Source of the DNA: Trichoplax sp. H2
Lineage: Eukaryota > Placozoa > Uniplacotomia > Trichoplacea
DNA length: 64,000 nt
Assembly (NCBI GenBank): GCA_003344405.1
Contig: NOWV01000094.1
Span: 124,001 to 188,000, forward strand
Direction: 5' to 3'
The position numbers and the translations under genes were made by a program. Below the pieces are notes generated by a model. That model saw nothing but the letters and a program-made list of their open reading frames with translations, was not told where the DNA came from and did not search any database. Below, in pieces: positions 29,701 to 45,202 of this stretch (position 1 is its first letter; the number at the start of each line of letters is the position of its first letter).

Positions 29701-32700
29701 ATTAGGTAAGCCAAGAAGAACTAGGTTTATCGGAAGAAAAATCCGATACCATGGTCCCTTCAACTACAGAAAAGGATGTAATTCATACAAATGATGAAGT
29801 AAGTGATAATATGGAAGAAAAAGGAGAGCAAGAGATTGATTTTGATGAGCAGGAAGCGGACGATAATAAAGTCAGCGATCATTTAGATGAGAACGAGGCA
29901 GAAGATGCAGCATCAGCCGGTACTAAATCAATGTGGAAGTCAAGAAAGCAAAAAATTATTGGTGCTACTAGGATGCGCTATAACCTCTTAATTCATCGTT
30001 CCAAGACCAAACTGGAAAAAAATAACGATGAGAAGGATAATGAAAAAGTTGCTAACCAGTCTGATATAACGTTTAAAAAGCTAAAAAAGTTAAATCGCAA
30101 TGCTGGAGGCGGCTTAAGTGATCATTCTACGGATGGAAGTAGATCCAAACAAGCTAGTGATCATAGAGGCGATAGCATTAAGTCTTCTAATACGGATGAA
30201 AATGACAAAATGGACGATAAATCTCATTATAGGCGCCATCGACATCGACATAAAAAACGCGGTAATACAGTAAGAATTGATACAGAAGATTTAGGTCAAG
30301 GTGATGAAGCCAGTAGTCAAACTGCGAATCAAGATTTATCTACAAAAGCTAAGCAGCGTCGAAATCGAGAACGAGTTAGAAGACATCGTAATAGGAAACA
30401 AGAGATCGAAGTTATTAGTACAAACGAAATGGCAAACATTATTCCTAAGGCTAATGGAATCGATAGTGAATTCTCAAGTGACGATCTCAAGGATGACGAT
30501 TTTAAAGATAGCCAAAGTTCCGATGATGGAGTTTATGTTCGAGTTGATTCAGGCAAAAGGAAACAGAAGAGCAAGAAACACCCTGATGTCTATTTACCTT
30601 CTATTGCTAAGGCTAGATCCAATACTTACCATCCAATTTATCGTAGCTCTAGCCGAGTTGATGTAGAAGATAGGGATAAATTCTTAAAAAGTAGAGATAA
30701 ACAGGTTCTTACCAGTGGAAATGAAGAACAAACACCAACACTTCCTTCATTAACGGCTGATGATAGGGCACGGCAATCTGATGCTTCAAGTATAAGACGT
30801 AGTAGATCTTCTAGAGCTAGTAGTAAAGATTATAATTCAATGTCAGACACACAGCCACATCCGTTAGATCAACGTATTAAACAGCCATTAAAGAAGCTTG
30901 ATAGCGATGGTAGTCATGATGAAAGTAAATTGAAAGATCAAACCATTAAGGGAGATATTACACTGCCAGAAGTAGATAGCTCTTCTGATCATAGTTCAGC
31001 CATTCATAAAAGCCAGAAAGGTTCTAAATTAACCAGCGACAAAAACGAAAGTCCAGATCGAAAGTCGCAAGTTAGTCGAGCATTAGAATTGTTAAAAAGT
31101 ATTGATGAAGACATTGTACAAATTAGGCAGCAGTTAAAGGAAGAAAGAGATGAAATCAAATCTGCATCCAGGTCTTCTCCGAGGCACAGTCGAAAGAAAC
31201 ATGTACAGGATAAAAAGACTGATTCTATTTTATCATCATTTAATGCTGGCTTAGCTTTCATTAAAAGTTTAAATGCTAAAACTGGCGATCATCGCGGAAG
31301 AGAAGTTTATTCGGCACCAACAACAGAAAAAGAAGAAAAAAGTATTATACTGCGGAAAAGTGATAAATTTCGAGTCGATTATACTAAACTTTACGCTAAT
31401 AAATTTATACATGACGATAGGTAAGGAAAATTGATATTCCGGAGCAAATGCCTAATAGTAAAATAAGCATAATCCATCATAATTGAATAATCTTGAGTTA
31501 TGAACGTACAGCTAAGCAATATTAATAACTCATTGCTACTAGCATTATACGCCTATGGTGTTTTTGTATTCAGTTAATTAATCGTCCATTTTCATCTCGA
31601 TGTTGTCCATAGAGCTAAATTAACTACAGCTGTCTCCGATGCGAGTTCAGGAATTCGATTAAAAATGACCAAAGGGTCAAAAGGACAGCGACTTACAAAA
31701 ATGGTGGTTGTAGATGCTATGGTGAGCATAAATGTTTGCCCGATACTTAACATCAATAACTGATTCAAGACCTTTTTTAACCTCCTCTTCTCATTTATAT
31801 TAGAATGATAGTAATAACAGCAAATCGTATGATCACCTGAAAAATTTGAAAGAAGACGAAAAATACTTTATTGAACCTTTACCTCATAAGCTAGGCATCC
31901 ATACTCCAATAAGGTAAGACTGACTAATGTCGATAATATTTTGTGATTACTACACTTAGACCTCTTTCATTTAAAATCATATTATCGTACTGAAAGAAGT
32001 TATGTAGCCTATAAAATACGAATACTAAATCCCATTATAATTCTGATAACCTTTCATTTCTGGCATGAATTGATAGCTGCCATCTATCGTGCTGTAGTAT
32101 AGTGGTATAATATACGAGCATGATTTACTCAACTTGAAATGTTATAAATGTTATATTACCGGTAATATTACAGTTCCTACTTTCTTACTGTAAATCTATC
32201 TCAGAAAGAGAATTACCGAGATAGAAAGATTATTCACTTATATTATTACTTACAGTACTTTGTCCGTATACTGCAATTTCATATTTATCCCATTGATGTG
32301 CAGTAATCATTATAATATATAAAATCCTATTTCAAGAGAGTAATATAATATTGTAATATACTATAACCTACTATAGTAGATAATATATGATAGAACGGCT
32401 ACAGCAGTTATCTATTTGCTACAGTTAGTAGCATTTTCCTATCTGCTTTAATAGATGTAATCAGAATAGTAGTTGAAAAATTATTACTATTCCAAGTTAC
32501 AACTAGCTAAAGCAATATACTATTAAAATGATTTCGTAAAAATGATCCGTCTTCATCACTGATTGGTATTTCTTGCTCATTTCACACCAATATTTATAGG
32601 AGTAAAGGAAATATTCGCTTTGGTATCATGAATATGATCTGGACAACAGAAGCACCTGAATTAAAATTACAAACCGATACTCGTATTCAGCTGGATGAAA

Positions 32701-33245
32701 ATGCGGAAAGATTAATTCCATTTGATGAAGATGATAACGAAATTAAAGCAAGGAATGAAATTGCTACAAAGCGACATCATTACGACGCGCTATTGCAGCA
32801 AATGAGATTCCCATCGTCTTTAGAGGTTATTAATAGATCGATATCAGCGCCTGTGACCGAGTTAGACCATAAAAAAGCCCAAGGTGATGGCAAAGAAACA
32901 GTAGAATTAATTAATCAACTACTTCAATCCACAAATTATCTTTTAATACAACCACCAAACGACTATTTAGCTAAAGCAAATTTTAAATCCGATTATCATA
33001 ATAAATCCGATAACCAAGCATCAGTTCAAAATAATCCTAGCAATAATCACCGACATCAAATTCCAGCTCATGATGTTCATACACAGCCCATTCCACAATC
33101 GAAAATGGAGGTTAATGATGAAGATGGTGATACTAAGTTAAAAAATTCGACTCTATTGTATTTAGCAAACCATCAGGCCGATATTAAGAACAGTGAGGGT
33201 CACAAATTGTCCAATCTCAACATATTACCTAGTATTGCTTCATAA
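17746..33245 (+). CDS. Large WD40 and HEAT-like protein, WDR97/WDR87-like
   Basis: About 45 exons can be read as one phase-consistent chain of roughly 2250 residues from ATG at 17746 (exon 1, 17746-17850) to the stop at 33243-33245. The first ~750 residues are WD40 repeats: blade ends such as VWNL, RTWRL and VWDTENG, and a typical blade GHLQSVTGLIVHPHEPLLLS. Next come LPVPLEWRLQDHPNYDLR, a basic coiled stretch, then a HEAT-like segment (LNHPLPQVRLNATQALSTMG, then IRDEAKVLLESMGIKS). One long exon (29706-31420, 571 codons) encodes a disordered Ser/Asp/Lys/Arg-rich region with a predicted coiled coil near its end (about 31070-31160). Closing exons are 31613-31721, 31804-31913 and 32600-33245. 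The layout recalls WDR97/WDR87 proteins, often associated with cilia, but I cannot prove orthology. Two exon joins (into exon 2, and near 24947 to 25110) needed a choice between possible splice sites. One intron (28884-28971) is GC-AG. Confidence 0.85.
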
Positions 33246-33317
33246 TGCATGCTCCATAAGAAGAACTGTATTGCAATCTGAAATATTTTAATACAGGAAT
33301 CAAGATCGATATACTGT

Positions 33318-34460
33318 AACTAACGATTCTATTGATCAGAAAAAAGCTATAATTTACTACTTTGCTTTAAAAAATGAACTAATCAAATTTATTTAAAATT
33401 TATAGTATACGCGATCACATATATACAGTTATGTGTATTTAGATATAGTGCATGCATTTAAAAATGTGTGCAAATGCATATCACATTCTTGGGAGATTTA
33501 ATAACATACTATATTGAATAACTGATGCTTGATGTTTCATTATCACGCTTATTTATTATTCGCTATCTTCTAAAGCTTAATTAGATATCGTCTAAAGTTA
33601 CTAATCAGCTGCAGCAAATTTAGGTGTATTATAAAAAGTATTGCTTTATCTGGGATTGATAAGAATATATGTCATCTTTGCATTATCAGCCCACTAATTT
33701 TGCACTCTATGTAATTTTTATATATCATAATCTTAGCATTTTTATACCTTATTTTCAAATTTACTGAGATTGCTACAAATGTATAATACTAATAAAAGTA
33801 TTTTNNNNNNNNNNNNNNNNNNNNAACTAACGATTCTATTGATCAGAAAAAAGCTATAATTTACTACTTTGCTTTAAAAAATGAACTAATCAAATTTATT
33901 TAAAATTTATAGTATACGCGATCACATATATACAGTTATGTGTATTTAGATATAGTGCATGCATTTAAAAATGTGTGCAAATGCATATCACATTCTTGGG
34001 AGATTTAATAACATACGATATTGAATAACTGATGCTTGATGTTTCATTATCACGCTTATTTATTATTCGCCATAGAATCGCATAATTCTAAGTATAATTA
34101 ATACTGCTATCTGCATTATTTGTATTATTCTTATACGTATATATAAGTAGACGATTAGCTAAATAGATGCCTATCCTAATGTCTTTGTGCAGTTTTAGTT
34201 CACAGTATAAGGCATACCCTATCTTCTAAAGCTTAATTAGATACCGTCTAAAGTTACTAATCAGCTGCAGCAAATTTAGGTGTATTATATAAAGTATTGC
34301 TTTATCTGGGATTGATAAGAATATATGTCATCTTTGCATTATCAGCCCACTAATTTTGCACTCTATGTAATTTTTATATATCATAATCTTAGCATTTTTA
34401 TACCTTATTTTCAAATTTACTGAGATTGCTACAAATGTATAATACTAATAAAAGTATTTT
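33318..34460. repeat. Near-identical copies flanking an N gap
   Basis: 33318-33804 and 33825-34460 are the same sequence apart from a few single-base differences and one 149-base segment (34071-34219) present only in the second copy. Both begin AACTAACGATTCTATTGATC and end AATAAAAGTATTTT. The copies abut the gap exactly, which is typical of two alleles joined during assembly. Confidence 0.9.
33805..33824. other. Scaffold gap (20 N)
   Basis: A run of exactly 20 N, a placeholder length for an unresolved or overlapping contig join. Confidence 0.99.
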
Positions 34461-35151
34461 AATCGCTTGTAATAATAGCTAACTTATCTTTGCAACTGCA
34501 TCTTCGATTAACTCATGTTTATCTGACAATATATCTAGATCATTTTATCTTTATTAACATAAATAAATATGTGTGCTTATGATAGGGTATTATGCCTATG
34601 TTTCAAATTTGGGGTATCATTATTGCCTACTTTAAATTATTGCATTTTTTATTTTATCTGCGTAGCCAAGATTACTACATTAATACATTGCAACTATAAA
34701 AGTAGGTATATCGCAATAATTTCTTAATACGGGTCTTTATCATAGATATCAGCAGATACGGTAGCTACGATAATTGCAAAGACCGCTTTTATTTCTTAAA
34801 ATAGATCTACAGTCAGTAACTGCTGCCTTAGCGAGTTTGCCCTTAAGCTAAATTTACATACGTAATGGTATTCTATAAAATTTATATTAAGCTGGTGTGT
34901 AAATTACTGAAGATTATTACCAATACCGTTTTAATACAGACTGATCTAATACTCATTTTCAATCAATGTAATTATGATTTAATACAATAAATTCAAGAAA
35001 TTGACGATGCAGTTATAAAAGATTAAAATACTTTATTTCGTTATCATTAAACACATAGTATAACGTTACAAGAACTTAAGTAATGACGTTAAAATAATGA
35101 CTGCATGATCATTAACGATTATTGATAATGATGCTATTTTATGTTACTAAG

Positions 35152-38854
<3,703 letters not shown>

Positions 38855-41252
38855 GATTGGAACGAGATCTCAAATTAGAACTGTGATTCTTATTTCCTTG
38901 TTATGTGCAATTTAAATTGCCTTACACCGGGTGTATAGCCGTAGTGAACGGGAGATTACTCAAAGCTGAAGAAAAACAAAGCCAACACCCAAAGTATGGA
39001 AGACTTCAAAATTCTCTAACCTCTTCACACTTATATAAAGTTTACAGTTTTACAGAAGCAGCCCTGGAGAAATTAAATGGTCAGATGGAGGTTATGCGTA
39101 CTGTACTTCCTCTGGACTATTGAAACACTGACATAGAAGACAATGCTTAGAATTTTACAGAAAAAGCCCTAAAGCGATTGCTTGATTTAAATAACAACTA
39201 CTTTAATTTGTATGCTATGAAAAGAGTCACATACCGTAGTAAACAAGGCATAATGTCCAGTTAACTACATTAATTAATGATCAATTGTAGACATTCTATT
39301 CTGTGGGCCTTTCAAAATTATTTTGCTAAAGAACGATTAGATTGCATACTTTGGATAGACTTTCGAAAAGGTGATTAGTAAACAAGCAAAGTGCCAGTCA
39401 GTCATCCAGAAATCTCTATAATTAGGCATATTGGTCTTTGAAATGAATCATGCTTATTTATATTTGCAAGGGGCATTATAGCCAATATAGAATGTATCCA
39501 AGATGTTAGAGAATTCCGATCTATGTACTTCAATGCCGGTACTATTTAAGCAAATGAACTTTCGCAAATTTTCCATTTAACTATATTGATATAAAAATTT
39601 AATCTCACACACGGAACAGGTTATGGCTAATTATACAAGCCAGTTAAATTAGATACAAAGACATTTAATATGAAATTTATCCAGCATTTTAGTTGTTATA
39701 CAATGCAAGGACTATATTTGTTGGGATATTAGATATTTATATCATAACTGAAACTTGTTTAGCTTTACAATAAGTTCTAAAAAGCAGTAGAAACGCAATC
39801 TAATCAATTAATGTTTCTCTATTGACTAAATTGATTTCGATTAGCAACCCTAAATGCTACTATCATTATTACGAGATCTCATTATCAATTTGCATTACTT
39901 GTTCTATACTAACAATTTATAAATATCTTATTGACGATAATTGCTTGCGGTAAAATGCGGAAGCATAGACTAGGGAAGAAAGCTCTAGTCTCTTTCTGCT
40001 AAAGTGTTATCCATGAGCTAACTAATACAATGCGCGCATGATTGATTCAATTTAATAAATTGGGCAAATTTCTTAAAGAGAAAATTAGTATTGAGGAGAA
40101 TGTCTATAGCTTTAAAATTGATTAGTGACAATTCCATGTTTAATTTCGCTATTAGGTTTATTTCTGGCCTTATTCGCTAGCTTAAGTAGTTCCTTTAGGT
40201 TAATTTTTCTTCTGGTATTGCTAACAAATTAATATCGATGCAACAATTACTCCTTAAAGCGGCTGATATTAGTCCTGTATGACTTATTTATGGTTAGTAA
40301 ATTAGTAGCTTAAACGACTTAGACTTGAATTTCAACAGGTGGTACGGAATGTAGCTAGTTTGTTTAAATTTTGGATAAACGTTTGATGATGGTGACATTA
40401 AAAGGGGTTCCTCTCGTACAATATATTTATAAAGCATGATGTATATCAAATTTACATTGAAAGGCAACACAATGATTATTATATTACGGCATGAAAGATT
40501 TTGATATTGTTGTAGTCGAATTAGAGGACTATAGTTGTACGTATATTATTGGGAGGTAATAACGACGAAAGGGTGTCGTACCTGCTTCCAGCTAGTCTTA
40601 TCTAGAAACAGTGGTGCTATTCCTAATGCGTGTAGAACTCTACAGTGACTCTGAATAACCCATGCAAAAATTTGCCAGTTATTGAATACCTTTGCAACAC
40701 ACTGTTAAGATTGATGTAAACTGATGATTATTATGGGAGAAATGTATTCGCCATATCGTAGCAGAATAATTTATGCTATTAACTTCGGACTTCTGAGCAT
40801 CGTCTATATTGCCTTTTATGAGATTACTAATAAATGGACTTAATAACCCTACATATGCATCATTATCTACTTGCAAACAGTCATGATAATTGCAATAGGG
40901 CCATAGTCGTTCCGTAAATTAATTTCAGCTGGATTAGTTATCATGACCTGCTTGTTTACAACTAGATTTACAAACATTTTTTATTTTTTTACCTTGAATG
41001 AAGCTTCCATGCAAATTTCGATGAGTTTACTATCACTGTTATGATGTGAAATAATTTACACTAATCTTCGATGTTAATTTTCTAATTCAAAAACTTAAAA
41101 TATAACAAAATCAATCAATTCTAAAAGATCGATATCCTTGACTCTTTATTTTCGTTATGTTAAGACATAATACTGCAAGAAATTAATACTGCCTGAAATG
41201 TCAAGTCATCAGTGATCGCAAGTAATTACAGGGCATTAATGGTGTTGCCATA
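38855..41252. other. Spacer between the two cyclophilin genes
   Basis: About 2.4 kb with no intact gene. A plus-strand frame of 72 codons at 38905-39123 is not recognisable. A stretch near 40333-40813 resembles part of MAP2K5 and is listed separately. Confidence 0.55.
40333..40813 (-). pseudogene. Decayed copy of MAP2K5 exons 3-4 region
   Basis: 40333-40510 aligns over more than 150 bases with 50938-51100, which spans MAP2K5 exon 4 and its flanking introns; shared blocks include TTTGGATAAA, GCATGATGTA against ACATGATGTA, and TCAAATTTA. The exon-4 equivalent (40443-40368) is still open but 9 bases longer, with YIM at one end and VYPK at the other; its donor GT and acceptor AG are both lost. 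At 40813-40751 a stretch reading AQKSEVNSINYSATI resembles exon 3 ([16 protein letters not shown]) in the correct order and orientation. I infer a partial, non-functional duplicate. The exon-3 match is weaker than the exon-4 match. Confidence 0.5.
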
Positions 41253-43948
41253 CTATTCTTTATCGATGGAAAAAGATTGATCAACTGTAATTTCACCGCA
41301 ATCAGCAATTTTGACTTCCTTTTCAGGGCGATCGTTATGACTAGTTTTCGAATTTTCAATTTTTCTAACAATATCCTGCAATAAATACGAATCAAATATT
41401 GAAAAATATTCATAGATATGACTATGAAATGCAGTAGAATTTCGATCTGTTCTAATATTTACCATTCCGTCCAATACTTTTCCGAATACGACGTGTCTAC
41501 CGTCGAGCCATGGGGTTCTTACGGTTGTAATGAAAAATTGTGATCCATTTGTATGTCGACCAGCATTGGCCATGCTAAGATAACCGGGGCCTGCATGTTT
41601 GAGCTTGAAGTTTTCATCATCGAATTTTCTTCCATAAATACTCTTTCCTGATGGAGGTATAATTATTACATCAGCGTGAGAATTTTTTATCGGCTACATT
41701 ATAATCCGTCTATTACAACGAAAATACTGTAATAATCTAATATGGCATAGTTGGTATTACATTCATCCTATCTAACGTATGTATAGTATGATTTGATAAT
41801 TAAATATCGTACTTTAGAAATATTTAAATACTTGACATTTACAATACATGTTGTGCATACATATTTGTAGTTACCATAGTCATATCTGGAGATAATATCA
41901 TTTATGATATTGTCAACGGCTAGCCATTATCATAATTTCATAGGTACTAAGTACAGTAAGAATTATGCATTCTAATCAGAAATGCTGTTCTATAGTTCTT
42001 GCTCCAATTTTAAAAATACTTTGCATGTTTATGATATACATTACGAATATTGTTGATTCCTAAACTTATTCACAATTAGATTTTAAAATTTTAAAGACTG
42101 GTGATATAATTAAGTAATTTTTTTGACTGTTATTGTATCATTTGTTATAAGTAGGTACGGGTAGGAAATTGCAATTATTATCATTATTCTTTACAAGATG
42201 ATCTTTTCATTTTTGAAGTTATTATCACAAGTATTAAGAGAAATATTCACCTCCAGTTCCATCACCATTGGTAAAATCTCCACCTTGGATCATGAAATCT
42301 TTAATAACTCTGTGAAATACACTTCCTTTATACCCAAATCCTTTCTAATAGTTTATATATCAAAAAGAGGCATGTCAACGTTAAACATGAATATACTATA
42401 ACTCTATAATAGCTTATTAATATTAAATACGTGTACGTATACTGTAGTGAAATAGAACATTGTTTACGCAATCATAAATTGGAAATTTGTTGATATAGTG
42501 TACGAATGATAATTAACCATTAATAAATCGAGAAGGAGTTCCGTGAATATAGCATGTTTATCTTCTAGTTAGGGCATCACGTTAGAGTTATATGTTGGCA
42601 CGATCAAGAAAAGAAATTGCTCGATTTTTTTAGTATATCGTACGTGCACCTATTTGGCATTATTTCTATTGTGAGAGCATATCTAGCAATAGCTAGGAGA
42701 TACTGTACTATCGATTAGATATAATACGGTTAACATGTAGTTGTAAAATGCAACGCTCAGTTTACATCACAATCTGTTGGTACATTAATTGTAGGGGCGA
42801 TAAACTAAGAAGGCTTCATGGTTGGCAGAATAAATACTATAGTCGTTGCTTCGATTACAATTGATAAAGAAATACGTTAGTCATTGTAATGCCTACCTCT
42901 CCAGTTGCCAAAGCTACGAAATTTGTAACGGTTTTTGGTACAGTACTACCGAAGAGACCAATTTCGATGCGCCCAGCTTTTTCACCACCAATAGTGATGT
43001 CAAAAAAGACCTATCCAACAAATACGCGTAAGTCAATAAGTAGATAGTATTATAACGATTAATTCAAGAAATAGTAGTCATGTTGTATATCCTATGCCGA
43101 TCATTTTCTACAGTATAACCAGAAATATCCTGTTGTACGTAAAGTAATGAATAATTTAACCACAGTAGTAGAGTTCAACGTGTATCTTGACTACGTTTAT
43201 TAGACAATTCTATAAGCATCGATTTTTATTGGGTAATCATTGATGTCCATTCCACTGTGCTGTATATTCTTCTTCAATTGTGGTCGCACCATGGGCATCT
43301 GCATGCCCATCGCTATTTGCATATGCAAAGTGATATTGCAATGTCAGACATAGACTGAGGTCAAATCACCATTGACTTTAACCTAAAAGCATGGTATGAC
43401 TATGGATTTGTAGGAGTTTGTTTCGTCTATGGCATCATCAAGTCATCTAGGCGTGTAAAATGCTAGTCAATTGTATAGCACTGTAATCAAGCTTAGCCTA
43501 ACTGTATAGGCTGTCGACAGTACTGGTAGTGGAGATATTGAATTAATACAGTATCATTAATTCATTATAATACTATAATTGAAGCCACACCATTTTAATT
43601 TGTGCATCAAATGAAATCATCCACGCTAACATAAATACTCAACATACGAGATGCCGAGATATTGTCCATGGATCATATCGATATGATCCTTGTACATTGA
43701 CGTCTACAATAGAGTTCATAGCAGGATTATTCATAACGTTGAAATCATGCCATTTAGCTACCCCATAAAAGTAATAGTCATTGCGATTGTTATTATCCAG
43801 TGGAAGGCACTGCAACGTTGTCAACACTTTGACTCCATTGGCATTGACCACTTACCTTTTTGGTGACTTTGGGGCCTTTTTTAGCCTGGCTAGAGTTGAA
43901 AAAGGTAAAAATGGTAACAACCACTAAAAGTAGCACTATCACACGCAT
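41253..43948 (-). CDS. PPIB: ER cyclophilin B, peptidyl-prolyl isomerase
   Basis: Secretory-pathway peptidyl-prolyl isomerase that assists folding of client proteins in the ER. Five exons in phase: 43948-43856, 43010-42897, 42344-42251, 41647-41463, 41375-41253, giving 202 residues. It begins with a clear signal peptide ([17 protein letters not shown], then NSSQA as likely cleavage site) followed by KKGPKVTKK, as in vertebrate cyclophilin B. Catalytic residues are seen in [30 protein letters not shown] and [13 protein letters not shown]. The C-terminus FSIDKE parallels the FAIAKE end of vertebrate PPIB, which lacks a classical KDEL. An ER-stress-element-like site lies about 170 bases upstream. 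The sequence just upstream of the start codon is repeated across a scaffold gap, which affects the promoter but not the coding exons. Confidence 0.97.
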
Positions 43949-44117
43949 GATGTAGCGGAATTTAACTGAATCCGTGATGGATCTTGAGTAGAATAATTAA
44001 TAACAAGGAGATTATGGAAGACTTTTTCCTCAATAATCTTGCCAGTTAATTACGTCTCTTTCGTACTGGCTAGGCACAGGTGACGCAGAGGTGGTTGAGT
44101 TGGTGATGGGAAAGTGA

Positions 44118-44136
44118 CGTGGCAGGCCTGCAATGG
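44118..44136 (-). promoter_or_regulatory. ER stress response element-like site
   Basis: On the minus strand it reads CCATT, nine bases, then CCACG, against the ERSE consensus CCAAT-N9-CCACG (one mismatch). The overlapping plus-strand TGACGTGG also matches the ATF6/XBP1 UPRE core. It lies about 170 bases upstream of the ER cyclophilin start codon and is preserved in the copy after the gap (CGTGG at about 45357). Confidence 0.5.
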
Positions 44137-44211
44137 GCGAGTGAACTGTTTACACTAGTGATTGCATGGTGTGCTCCAATCACGTCTCAAACCATTGGTT
44201 GATATACTGTA

Positions 44212-44283
44212 CTGTAAAGTGTACACTGTACAGTATAGGAAAACAGGAAGACTACAGTACCTGTAGTACTGTACACTGTACAG
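44212..44283. repeat. Palindromic GTAC/TGTACA array
   Basis: Units such as ATACTGTACTGTAAAGTG, GTACACTGTACAGTATA and GTAGTACTGTACACTGTACA lie upstream of PPIB. The counterpart copy at 45443-45536 has extra units (ACAGTACAGTACTGTACTG), so the array varies in length between copies. Confidence 0.75.
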
Positions 44284-45182
44284 GAATATTGAAGGGATGT
44301 TGACTTGAAACCTGGTGATCACGTGCTAGGTGAAATTTGAACTATGGGACTATCAACTAGAGTAGGGACTTGGAACGCTAATATCAATCTTACCGGTTTC
44401 TAGACCGTCGTCAGTCAGTCCGTGATCAACGACGGTATTACTAAGTGACAAACTCTTCACAGCTCATAGGAAGCGAGATGCCCAAGTGGCAGACTTTTGA
44501 AAATCAATAGCGTATCTCATGACTTGAACTGCAACATTTCATTATAATTCAATTATGAATGATATGAAAGGGCTAATAACTGACTGCAACTTTCAATTAC
44601 TGCACATACATAAATTGACTGTACGTGGAATACGTTCTAGGCTAATATTGTAACAATAAGTTGAAAGAGTAGGACTTGCATCAACGCGCATTCCAATCTA
44701 ACCTTCAGCTCAAAAGTAAACATTAAAAAATTTATAATAGGGAAGGGATGTTAAAACCTGGTGATCACGTGCACGGTGAAATTTGAACTATGGGACTATC
44801 AATTCGAGTAGGGACTTGGAACGCTAATATCAATCTTACCGGTTTCTGGATCGTCGTCAGTCAGTCCGTGATCAACGACGGTATAACTAGTGACAAACTC
44901 TTCACAGCTCATAGGAGGCGAGATGCCCAAGTGGCAAACTTTTGAAAATCAATAGCATATCTCATGACTTGAACTGCAACAGTTCATTATAATTCAATTA
45001 TGAATGATATGAAAGGGCTAATAACTGACTGCAACTTTCAATTACTGCACATACATAAATTGACTGTACGTGGAATACGTTCTAGGCTAATATTGTAACA
45101 ATAAGTTGAAAGAGTAGGACTTGCATCAACGCGCATTCCAATCTAACCTTCAGCTCAAAAGTAAATATTAAAAAATTTATAA

Positions 45183-45202
45183 NNNNNNNNNNNNNNNNNN
45201 NN
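45183..45202. other. Scaffold gap (20 N)
   Basis: A run of exactly 20 N; sequence following it repeats the sequence starting at 43964. Confidence 0.99.

Larger units (their letters stand above)
33246..35151. other. 3' flank with gap-split duplicate
   Basis: Non-coding interval between the convergent WD40 gene and the first cyclophilin gene. Most of it is a duplicated stretch on both sides of a scaffold gap; the remainder (34461-35151) is AT-rich with nothing recognisable. Confidence 0.6.

Noticed and set aside
38905-39123. 72-codon plus-strand frame beside the leaderless cyclophilin start
   Set aside because: No recognised motif, no splice context, and length compatible with chance in this sequence.
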